Positions 56,510 through 64,000 of a DNA stretch of 64,000 bases are shown in pieces. Position 1 is the first letter of the stretch; every line of letters begins with the position of its first letter. The stretch is from positions 117,730 through 181,729 of the forward strand of contig NZ_JAFLEQ010000003.1 in assembly GCF_017307055.1 (NCBI RefSeq). Reading direction: 5' to 3'. The DNA comes from Corynebacterium mendelii. Lineage in GTDB: Bacteria; Actinomycetota; Actinomycetes; Mycobacteriales; Mycobacteriaceae. A program made the translations under genes and the position numbers. Below the pieces are notes generated by a model. That model did no database searches, was not told the DNA's origin, and saw only the letters and a program-made list of their open reading frames with translations.

Positions 56510-58885
56510 ATGGACTCCAACGACTCGCAGGGCATCGTCGACCAATTCATGGCCAACCCCACCTGGCAGATTGCTGCCGTGGTGGTGCTTGTGCTTCTTC
56601 TTCTGGCGATCGTGGTTATCGTCGGCCTGAAGCGCCGCAAAGCGAAAATGGTCTCTTTCGGCGATGACGACGATGATGCTGTGGAACAGGGTGAGACAAA
56701 GCAACTCACGCAGGAGCAGAAATCCGGCAACTACCAGGCGCACGGTGGTTTCAATTTCGCCCCGGCCGTCAAACAGCCCCACAGCAACGCACCGGCGGCG
56801 GCCGCCGCGGGCACCACAGCTGCCGCTGCAGCGGTTCCGGATACAGCGGCCGGGACCGGCCGTGAAGCCGATACCGCCGAAGCCGACACCGGCCGGCATG
56901 CCGCCCACGGTGGGCAGACCACCCCGAGTACCACGATTGGCGCCGGGGAGGATGCCACGGCACCTGCACGGCACGCCAAACCGGAAACGACCCCGCCGGA
57001 CGATGGCACCGCCGATGACACTGCCGGGGACAACGGCAATGATGACGGCGACAGTGAGCACACCCCCTCCCGGGCACGCCTGGGGATGGGTAATTTGACC
57101 GACGAGGAGATCGAGCGTCGTTCCGCCGAATCCGAGGCCAATATCCGGCAGCGCGAAGCCGAACGCCGCGCCAAAGCCGAAGAGGAAGCCCGCAAAAAAC
57201 AACGCGAAGAAGAAGACAAAGACGACACGCTGGTGGCCAGCAGCTACCACAGCGCCGTCACCGAGGCCGATGAGTCTGATGACCGCGACGAGTCACCGTT
57301 GACCGCACCGGAAATCCCGGTCGATGATCTCGACGATGAACCGGGATCGATCTTCAGCCAGCTGGCCCACAACAAAGGCGGCATGTCCGTCGGCTCCTAC
57401 CCGGCCCCGGCGAAAAAGACCCCGGGACCGGACAGCCGCGACAATGATCCACTCACCGCGGATCTGAGCACGCTGCATCTTGACGATGACCTCACCACCC
57501 CGCAGTCGCCGGAACCGGCCGGGGACAAAACCCCGCCTGCCGAGGCAGACCCCCACACCGAGGTGTCCGGGGACGCGGAAGCCGGACAAGACGGCACCAA
57601 CCAAACCACCCCGGCAGCTGACACCGATGACGCCGCCGAAGGAGATCGTCCCCACCGGGTGAACGCCGAGGGCGACGCTAAGTCCGACAAGGCACAACCA
57701 GTAGCCGAATCCGGCGCCGACACACCGGATACCCCCGCCGCCGATACTGCCGTCGACAGCCAGACGGCTGCCACAGACGACACCGCCGAACCGGAAACAA
57801 CTGATCAGGCCGAAGCCGAAGCAGAAGCAACGGAAGCCGCGGCCGCCGCAGCCGCAGCAGCGGAAAAAGCAGGCGACGCCAAACAGCAGACACCTGCCCC
57901 GGTCGGCCCCACCCCGGCGGCCCAAACCGCGGCTGAAGCGCAGGCCGCGGCTCGTGGTGACATTGCCCCGGCCAAGGGCCGTCTGGGCAAGCTGCGGGGC
58001 CGGCTGGCCCGCTCCCAGAACGTGATCGGTCAGGGTGTTCTGGGTATTTTGTCCGCGGGCGACCTTGACGAGGATGCCTGGGAGGAAATTGAGGACACCC
58101 TGCTGATGGCGGATCTGGGCACCGCCACCACCATGCGCGTGGTGGACAAACTCCGCGACACCATCGCCGAGCGCGGTGTGTCTTCTGAAGCCGACGCCCG
58201 TGCCATGCTGCGGGAAACCCTCATCGACGCCTGCAAACCGGAAATGGACCGCTCAATCAGGGCCATGCCCAATGACGGCAAGCCCGCGGTTATTTTGATG
58301 GTCGGTGTCAATGGCACCGGTAAAACCACCACCACCGGCAAACTGGCCCGCGTGCTGGTCTCTATGGGGCACACCGTGCTTTTGGGGGCTGCCGACACCT
58401 TCCGTGCCGCTGCCGTCGATCAGCTCGATACCTGGGGCCGCCGGGTGGGTGCTGAAACCGTCCGCGGTGAAGAAGGCGCCGATCCTGCATCGGTCGCCTT
58501 TGATGCCGTGGCCAAAGGCGTCGAAGACGGTCTTGACGTTGTTCTCATCGACACCGCCGGCCGTTTGCACACCTCCACCTCGCTGATGGACCAGCTCGGA
58601 AAAGTCAAGCGTGTCGTGGAGAAAAAGACCCATGTCGACGAGGTACTGCTGGTTCTGGATGCCACTGTCGGGCAGAACGGAGTCAACCAGGCCCGTATCT
58701 TCCGGGATGTCGTCGACATCACCGGTGTGGTGTTGACCAAGCTCGACGGCACCGCCAAGGGCGGAATCGTCTTCCAGGTGCAGGAAGAGCTCGGAGTCCC
58801 GGTGAAACTGGTGGGCCTTGGCGAAGGCGCGGACCACCTGGCACCGTTTGAACCCGAGTCCTTCGTGGACGCGCTTCTCGGTTAA
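56510..58885 (+). CDS. ftsY: Signal recognition particle receptor FtsY
   Basis: SRP receptor GTPase that docks ribosome-nascent chains at the membrane. 791 residues, long for the family. An N-terminal membrane helix (about 19-42: WQIAAVVVLVLLLLAIVVIV) is followed by about 440 residues of acidic, Ala/Asp/Glu/Thr-rich linker with a short charged coiled coil (RRSAESEANIRQREAERRAK), then a normal NG domain from about 485. G motifs: GVNGTGKTTTTGKL (P-loop, about 600), AADTFRAAAVDQL, DTAGRLHTSTSL, TKLDGTAKGG and GLGEGADHLAPF. A terminator follows at once. Confidence 0.96.
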   Translation: MDSNDSQGIVDQFMANPTWQIAAVVVLVLLLLAIVVIVGLKRRKAKMVSFGDDDDDAVEQGETKQLTQEQKSGNYQAHGGFNFAPAVKQPHSNAPAAAAAGTTAAAAAVPDTAAGTGREADTAEADTGRHAAHGGQTTPSTTIGAGEDATAPARHAKPETTPPDDGTADDTAGDNGNDDGDSEHTPSRARLGMGNLTDEEIERRSAESEANIRQREAERRAKAEEEARKKQREEEDKDDTLVASSYHSAVTEADESDDRDESPLTAPEIPVDDLDDEPGSIFSQLAHNKGGMSVGSYPAPAKKTPGPDSRDNDPLTADLSTLHLDDDLTTPQSPEPAGDKTPPAEADPHTEVSGDAEAGQDGTNQTTPAADTDDAAEGDRPHRVNAEGDAKSDKAQPVAESGADTPDTPAADTAVDSQTAATDDTAEPETTDQAEAEAEATEAAAAAAAAAEKAGDAKQQTPAPVGPTPAAQTAAEAQAAARGDIAPAKGRLGKLRGRLARSQNVIGQGVLGILSAGDLDEDAWEEIEDTLLMADLGTATTMRVVDKLRDTIAERGVSSEADARAMLRETLIDACKPEMDRSIRAMPNDGKPAVILMVGVNGTGKTTTTGKLARVLVSMGHTVLLGAADTFRAAAVDQLDTWGRRVGAETVRGEEGADPASVAFDAVAKGVEDGLDVVLIDTAGRLHTSTSLMDQLGKVKRVVEKKTHVDEVLLVLDATVGQNGVNQARIFRDVVDITGVVLTKLDGTAKGGIVFQVQEELGVPVKLVGLGEGADHLAPFEPESFVDALLG

Positions 58886-58902
58886 AACCCGCTTCAACGA
58901 AT

Positions 58903-58942
58903 AAATCCCCGCTACCCACAAGATTGTGGTAGCGGGGATTTT
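58903..58942 (+). terminator. Terminator of ftsY
   Basis: AAATCCCCGCTACC-type arm (58903-58919) pairs with 58926-58941 (one bulge), loop about 6 nt, followed by TTTT. It ends 2 nt before the CRISPR trailer-end repeat, and its reverse could also stop array transcription. Confidence 0.85.
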
Positions 58943-58943
58943 C

Positions 58944-60557
58944 CGATCATCCCCGCTCGCGCGGGGAATACGCAGGGGTCGACGACACAGGCGCACGACC
59001 GCGGGGATCAGCCCCGCTCGCGCGGGGAATACGGTGTAAGGCTCCGAGGTGCGCACTATTTCCAGGGATCAGCCCCGCTCGCGCGGGGAATACGGGGTGG
59101 TCAGATGTGACACCGCAAAGGCCCCCGGATCAGCCCCGCTCGCGCGGGGAATACGACAAGCTGGAAGGCCGGGACATGGAGCTGACGGGATCAGCCCCGC
59201 TCGCGCGGGGAATACGGTGTAAGGCTCCGAGGTGCGCACTATTTCCAGGGATCAGCCCCGCTCGCGCGGGGAATACTACGCTCCGGCACCGGTACGCGAC
59301 CGCCTGCTAGGATCAGCCCCGCTCGCGCGGGGAATACTACAAAGACGTAGCCGAGGGCGTGCGCGATGCAGGATCAGCCCCGCTCGCGCGGGGAATACAT
59401 TTGCGCTGCCCCGGCAAGCTGGATCGACCCCGGATCAGCCCCGCTCGCGCGGGGAATACGCCCCCAAATCCTTTCCGTCCGCGATATCGGTAGGATCAGC
59501 CCCGCTCGCGCGGGGAATACGAGTTCGTTCTTCCGCACACCGGGGTTGAACGAGGATCAGCCCCGCTCGCGCGGGGAATACTGCAACCTTTTTCACCACT
59601 ATCGGGTGCACCCAGGATCAGCCCCGCTCGCGCGGGGAATACACCGGTGGCCGACCATCATTCGCGTGCCATGAAGGATCAGCCCCGCTCGCGCGGGGAA
59701 TACAAAGTGAGCGCCCGCCCCGCCGTGACGGTGTCGGGATCAGCCCCGCTCGCGCGGGGAATACCCTCCGGGACGGCAACGTGGTTCTCTTCCTAGGGGA
59801 TCAGCCCCGCTCGCGCGGGGAATACATAGTTTCGTGGTTTTGCGCCATTCTGCGCCCAGGATCAGCCCCGCTCGCGCGGGGAATACAATAGTCCGCAGGA
59901 AACGCCGCCGGATTATTCAGGATCAGCCCCGCTCGCGCGGGGAATACTTGTTGCCGTCAGTTCCATTTTCAAACCTTCCAGGATCAGCCCCGCTCGCGCG
60001 GGGAATACCCACCTGACCGCACCGGAAGAATACGTTCGTCGGGATCAGCCCCGCTCGCGCGGGGAATACAATCCGACAAGCGGAAAAGCCCAGGCCATTT
60101 GGGGATCAGCCCCGCTCGCGCGGGGAATACCATTTTTGATCCAGTCCCAGGCACCGGTGAAGAGGATCAGCCCCGCTCGCGCGGGGCATACGCCTGGCGA
60201 TTGTAGATAGCCATGTGGGGTTCCGGATCAGCCCCGCTCGCGCGGGGAATACGCGCTCCCGCCGCTCGGAACACCATGCTCGAACGGATCAGCCCCGCTC
60301 GCGCGGGGAATACCCGCGGGTTTGGTGGTGATGGGCCGGGGTGTGGGGATCAGCCCCGCTCGCGCGGGGAATACCGGAGTGTAAGGCTGCGGCAGGGGCG
60401 GTCCACGGGATCAGCCCCGCTCGCGCGGGGAATACTGCCGATCTTTTGACGCCCCGTAACCGAATCAAGGATCAGCCCCGCTCGCGCGGGGAATACTCAA
60501 CCGGCCCGAACCCGCCGGAAAAACCCGACGGATCAGCCCCGCTCGCGCGGGGAATAC
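58944..60557 (-). CRISPR. Type I-E-like CRISPR array, 27 repeats, 26 spacers
   Basis: Repeats of 28 bp occur every 61 bp without exception, so all 26 spacers are 33 nt (27 x 28 + 26 x 33 = 1614). Read on the minus strand the repeat begins GTATTCCCCGCG and ends GGGGCTGATCC, with a CCCCGC/GCGGGG palindrome; repeat length, spacer length and palindrome fit type I-E. The leftmost repeat (58944-58971) differs at two positions near its left edge, as expected of the trailer end, and the AT-rich leader is on the right. The repeat at 60164 has one further substitution (A to C at 60187). Spacers at 59033-59065 and 59216-59248 are identical. No cas gene lies in the window, so processing and interference must rely on cas genes elsewhere. 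Apparent ORFs inside the array are artefacts. Confidence 0.98.
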
Positions 60558-60640
60558 ACTTTTTAAGCTGGGATTATGCAGCTACTCTATGCGGTTTTAC
60601 TTCACTTTAGTCTGAGTTAGGTTTTTTCGCATTTCAGGAG
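60558..60640 (-). promoter_or_regulatory. CRISPR leader with putative -10
   Basis: AT-rich stretch abutting the right-hand repeat. On the minus strand a CATAAT hexamer (60573-60578) lies 15-20 bp before the first repeat and fits a -10 for pre-crRNA transcription leftward. The leader assignment follows from repeat orientation and from the degenerate repeat at the other end. From about 60640 to 60900 there is no supported gene. Confidence 0.65.
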
Positions 60641-60913
60641 TTTTCCTGTTGAGGAGACATCATCTGTGGTGTCCTGGCCGAGGAGATGCTGGCCTCGCCC
60701 GATCTCGGGGTTTCGGGTGTGGTGGGTGGGGCAGCAGTGTACGGACTTTGCCCTGAAACGGGGGTCGGTTGATGTGGGTGCGGAATTGATGTCTCGTCCT
60801 TGGGGGATGGTGATGTTTTCACCTGCGGCCGGGGGTGGTGTCACCCTGTGACGGATCGTCAATTTGCCTGGTAAATGGTGGCCATGGGGGGTTATTTGTG
60901 AGTAAACCTGTCA

Positions 60914-60941
60914 GTCAATAGAAAAACTGTTTTCTATTGAC
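60914..60941. repeat. Perfect 12-bp inverted repeat upstream of amtB
   Basis: GTCAATAGAAAA and TTTTCTATTGAC flank a 4-nt centre (ACTG). The right arm overlaps the AmtR box, so this may be a second, overlapping regulator site. Confidence 0.7.
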
Positions 60942-60951
60942 CTATAGTTAA
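60931..60951. promoter_or_regulatory. AmtR box
   Basis: TTTCTAT-N6-ATAG followed by TTAA matches the C. glutamicum AmtR consensus (CTAT at 60934-60937, ATAG at 60944-60947). AmtR represses nitrogen-control genes, including amtB-glnK-glnD, and is released by adenylylated GlnK. The box lies about 100 bp before amtB. Confidence 0.85.
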
Positions 60952-61046
60952 TTTCCGCAGCGTAATTCCCGTCACAGTGAGGTGGGGGAATCGTCTGCGG
61001 GTATTTTTGTTTTTGTCCGTTTTTTCCTTCATCGACGGAGTTTCCT

Positions 61047-62423
61047 ATGTCAGATGTGACAGCCCATGTAGCCCAGACCCTGCTTCTCGCGGAGTCGTCC
61101 GCCGATTCGGCGGGTGTATCCGCCGCCAACACCGCCTGGATGCTGTTTTCAGCGGCAGCCGTTTTGATGATGACTCCGGCATTGGCCTTCTTCTACGGCG
61201 GGATGTCCCGTCAGAAGTCTGTGCTGAACATGATGATGATGAGCTTTGGCTCATTGATGGTCGTGATCATGATTTATGTCGGCTGGGGGTGGTCGATGAG
61301 CTACGGTGATCAGTCGATTGCCGGGATTGTGGCCAATCCCTTCCAGTATTTCGGACTCAAAGACACCATTTTCGCCGCTGATGGTTCGATCGCCATCGGC
61401 CCCAACGGTTATGCCACGATTCTTGATGTGGGCTTCCAGATGACGTTTGCCGTTATTGCGGTGGCGTTGATCTCCGGGGCGCTGGCCGAACGTGTCAAAT
61501 GGGCCTCCTGGCTTGTTTTCGCCGGACTGTGGGCCACCTTCGCCTACTTCCCGCTGGCCCACATGGTGTGGGGCGGGGGGCTGCTCAGCCACGCCGAAGG
61601 CTCCGTTCCGGCGATGATGTTCGGTACCGACACTGTCCACGGTGAGGTCTCCGCGGCTGTTCATCCCATTGACTTTGCCGGTGGTGTGGTTGTCCACATC
61701 TCAGCGGGAACCGCCGCACTGGTGCTGGCCTACATTGTCGGCCACCGCAATGGTTTCCTGCGTTCCCCGCACCGTCCCCACAACATTCCGCTGACAATGC
61801 TCGGGGCGTCGCTTCTGTGGTTCGGCTGGGCCGGTTTCAACGGTGGTTCCGCTTTCGGCGCCACTGGCCTGGCTGCATTGGCCTGGGTCAATACCGCGGT
61901 GGCCGCTGCCGCCGCCACCGCCGGCTGGCTGATTGTCGAGCGTGTGCGCGACGGTCACGCCACTTCTCTCGGCGCGGCTTCCGGTGTGGTGGCCGGTCTT
62001 GTCACCATCACCCCGGCGGCCGGGGATTTGACCCCGGTGACCTCCATTGCCGCCGGTGTGATCGGTGGCGCGGTGGCGGCGTTGGGGGTGGGGATCAAAT
62101 ACCGCTTCAAATTCGACGACTCGCTGGATGTGGTGGGGGTGCACCTGATGGCCGGACTGTGGGGGACGGTGGCCATCGGATTGTTCGCCACCGACAGGGG
62201 GCTGTTCACCGGCGGCGGGATGTACGGGCTGAAGCTGACTGTCGTGCAGATTGTGATCGCTGTGGTGGCGATGGTGTTCACCGCCATTGTCACCGCGATC
62301 ATCGCCTACGCCATCAAAGCCGGTCTCGGCTGGCGCATCGACCGCGAGCACGAGTTCAACGGCATCGACTTTGCCCAGCACGGCGAAACCGCCTACGACC
62401 ATGCCGGCGCCGATGTCAGGTAG
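61047..62423 (+). CDS. amtB: Ammonium transporter
   Basis: Membrane channel for ammonium/ammonia, 458 residues and 11 hydrophobic segments. ATG 61047 has GGAG 6 nt upstream. Amt signatures are AFFYGGMSRQKSVLNMMMMS, PLAHMVWGGG, the DFAGGVVVHISAGTAALVLA signature with the pore His, and WFGWAGFNGGSA. It heads an operon with glnK and glnD behind an AmtR box, the arrangement of C. glutamicum. Confidence 0.97.
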   Translation: MSDVTAHVAQTLLLAESSADSAGVSAANTAWMLFSAAAVLMMTPALAFFYGGMSRQKSVLNMMMMSFGSLMVVIMIYVGWGWSMSYGDQSIAGIVANPFQYFGLKDTIFAADGSIAIGPNGYATILDVGFQMTFAVIAVALISGALAERVKWASWLVFAGLWATFAYFPLAHMVWGGGLLSHAEGSVPAMMFGTDTVHGEVSAAVHPIDFAGGVVVHISAGTAALVLAYIVGHRNGFLRSPHRPHNIPLTMLGASLLWFGWAGFNGGSAFGATGLAALAWVNTAVAAAAATAGWLIVERVRDGHATSLGAASGVVAGLVTITPAAGDLTPVTSIAAGVIGGAVAALGVGIKYRFKFDDSLDVVGVHLMAGLWGTVAIGLFATDRGLFTGGGMYGLKLTVVQIVIAVVAMVFTAIVTAIIAYAIKAGLGWRIDREHEFNGIDFAQHGETAYDHAGADVR

Positions 62424-62538
62424 CCGCAGATGGGCAAAAACATCGGCGACGCCCCGCGGCCGCCGGGCTGCGGCTTGCACCATCGCATCGGCTTCGCGGG
62501 GCGCGGCAAGGCGATAGACTTGGACAACGCAACCACCA

Positions 62539-62558
62539 CTGCCGCCGGGCGGCGGCAG
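62539..62558 (+). repeat. Hairpin in the amtB-glnK spacer
   Basis: CTGCCGCC and GGCGGCAG form an 8-bp stem with loop GGGC in the 236-bp amtB-glnK spacer, without a T-run. It may protect or process the operon mRNA. The rest of the spacer has no supported gene. Confidence 0.4.
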
Positions 62559-62644
62559 CACCGTCACCCTTCCGGGTTGTTGTCCATCCGGGTTGCCGCA
62601 CAACCGTCCATGACCACGACACAGATCACCACCGAGCGCTCTAG

Positions 62645-62998
<354 letters not shown>

Positions 62999-63037
62999 CC
63001 GCGGCCCCTTTTTTCACAAGGAGCCTGGTTTCTTCCC

Positions 63038-64000
63038 GTGGATCCCATATCCGGCACACAGCCTGTCGGTGACACCGCTGCACCGGCCCCCGCCGACATC
63101 CGCCGCCACACTGTCGCTGCGGCGATGGATTTCGTGCGCGCCGTGACGGTTCCGCCCGGGTGCGCCCTGGCCGCCACCGGCTCGCTGGCCCGGGCGGAGA
63201 TGACACCGTATTCCGACATTGATGTCATGCTCATCCGCCCGGAGAACTTCCCCCGCTCAGCATCGGGTGATCAACAGCTGGCGGCTGTCGGCTACGCCCT
63301 GTGGGACGGGCCGTGGCGGGTGGATCATTCGGTGCGCACCCCGGCGGAGGCGGTGGCGGTGACCATCGAGGACGCCACCGCCGGTTTCGCGCTGCTGGAT
63401 CTGGTGCACATCAGCGGTGACAAAGCGTTGACCGCGGCCACCCGCACAGCGGTGCTGGCCGCCTGGCGGCGGCACTGCGCCAAACATTTCCAGCAGGTCA
63501 CCGACACTGCCATTGCCCGCTGGGCGCGCAGCGGATCACTGGTGACCATGACCAGGCCGGATATCAAACACGGCCGCGGGGGACTGCGCGACCACGAGTT
63601 CCTGCGCGCTTTGTCGCTGGCCAATTTGTGCGACACCCCCGATCTCAGCGGGCAACGCCGTCTGCTGCTGGATGTGCGCACCCTGCTGCATGTGGCCACC
63701 CGGCGCTCCCGGGAAATCCTCGACCCGGAATTCGCCGTCGACATTGCCCGCCAGCTCGGCTACGCCGACCGCTACGAGTTGGCCGCGGCGATCGCCCAGG
63801 CGGGGCGGGACATCGACAAAGCGGTCGCCCAGGGCCTGCTGACCGCCCGCAGCCTGCTGCCGCGGGGATCGGTGTTTTCCGGCAAACGCCGCCAGCGGCT
63901 GGATGTCGGTGTCGTCGACGCCGGGGGATATGTCACCATCACCGACAAAATACCGGCGGAAGCGAAAAATTCCCGTGCCCGTGACGTCGACCCGGATATC
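63038..64000 (+). CDS. glnD: PII nucleotidyltransferase GlnD (3' partial)
   Basis: Bifunctional enzyme that modifies and demodifies GlnK according to nitrogen status. GTG 63038 lies 39 nt after glnK, with AGGAG about 14 nt upstream. The frame is open for 321 codons to the window end, so the C-terminal part (HD and ACT domains) is missing. The nucleotidyltransferase active site is GSLARAEMTPYSDIDVMLI, with the two metal-binding Asp in SDID. The conserved PDIKHGRGGLRDHEFLRAL follows. Third gene of the amtB operon. Confidence 0.93.
   Translation, partial: MDPISGTQPVGDTAAPAPADIRRHTVAAAMDFVRAVTVPPGCALAATGSLARAEMTPYSDIDVMLIRPENFPRSASGDQQLAAVGYALWDGPWRVDHSVRTPAEAVAVTIEDATAGFALLDLVHISGDKALTAATRTAVLAAWRRHCAKHFQQVTDTAIARWARSGSLVTMTRPDIKHGRGGLRDHEFLRALSLANLCDTPDLSGQRRLLLDVRTLLHVATRRSREILDPEFAVDIARQLGYADRYELAAAIAQAGRDIDKAVAQGLLTARSLLPRGSVFSGKRRQRLDVGVVDAGGYVTITDKIPAEAKNSRARDVDPDI

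Noticed and set aside
59107..60610. Several plus-strand ORFs with repeated ISPARAGNT or SAPLARGI text
   Set aside because: They are translations of the CRISPR repeats.
60617..60862. Small minus-strand ORF between the CRISPR leader and amtB (possible transposase or HNH remnant)
   Set aside because: No motif, no ribosome binding site and no inverted repeats could be identified.

Overview
The window looks like the chromosome of a high-GC Corynebacterium-type actinobacterium. The evidence is a SpaA/SpaB/SpaC-type sortase pilus cluster, a GuaB1-type IMP dehydrogenase relative, the order sepIVA - DUF177 - rnc - mutM ... smc - acyP ... ftsY (shared with mycobacteria), an amtB-glnK-glnD operon behind a recognisable AmtR box, and many genes with a TANNNT hexamer 6-9 nt before the start codon, as expected for leaderless transcripts. 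The species cannot be named from the sequence alone.

Layout. 1-8.2 kb: pilus operon, with a tip-like adhesin (cut by the left edge), major pilin, class C sortase and minor pilin, closed by a strong bidirectional hairpin. 8.4-23.5 kb: mostly single genes: guaB1, a secreted choice-of-anchor-I propeller protein, a small anchored exported protein, ilvA, a DHA2-type MFS exporter, two related exported proteins (the second apparently damaged at its signal peptide), a DUF4921 protein, a small unknown gene, a divergent glycerate kinase and an exported lipase. 23.8-28.8 kb: gdhA behind a CRP/GlxR-type palindrome, then sepIVA, DUF177, rnc and mutM.

28.9-47.2 kb: after an alanine/glycine:cation symporter, a block of accessory character separates mutM from smc. 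It holds an orphan DUF3427 protein, an operon of three YbjN-domain genes behind a 12-bp tandem repeat, a frame-disrupted Swt1-type HEPN gene, a membrane protein, another YbjN-like protein, and a three-gene minus-strand operon (AddB-like nuclease, AddA-like helicase-nuclease, protein with a sigma region 4-like HTH). This last operon, and the YbjN cluster, are my best candidates for an undescribed system, possibly in DNA processing or phage defence. That is inference.

47.2-58.9 kb: a short coiled-coil gene, smc, acyP, a TSUP transporter, a very large unrecognised protein and an ftsY with an unusually long acidic linker. 58.9-60.6 kb: a regular type I-E-like CRISPR array (27 repeats, 26 spacers of 33 nt, one spacer present twice) with no cas gene in the window; its leader is on the right and it reads leftward. 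60.9-64 kb: AmtR box, amtB, glnK and the first 321 codons of glnD, cut by the right edge.

Working together: the four pilus genes are sufficient in kind to build a covalent pilus; gdhA and amtB-glnK-glnD are the ammonium uptake, assimilation and sensing side of nitrogen metabolism; sepIVA, smc and ftsY serve division, chromosome organisation and membrane targeting. All functional assignments rest on motif recognition by eye; no database search was run.
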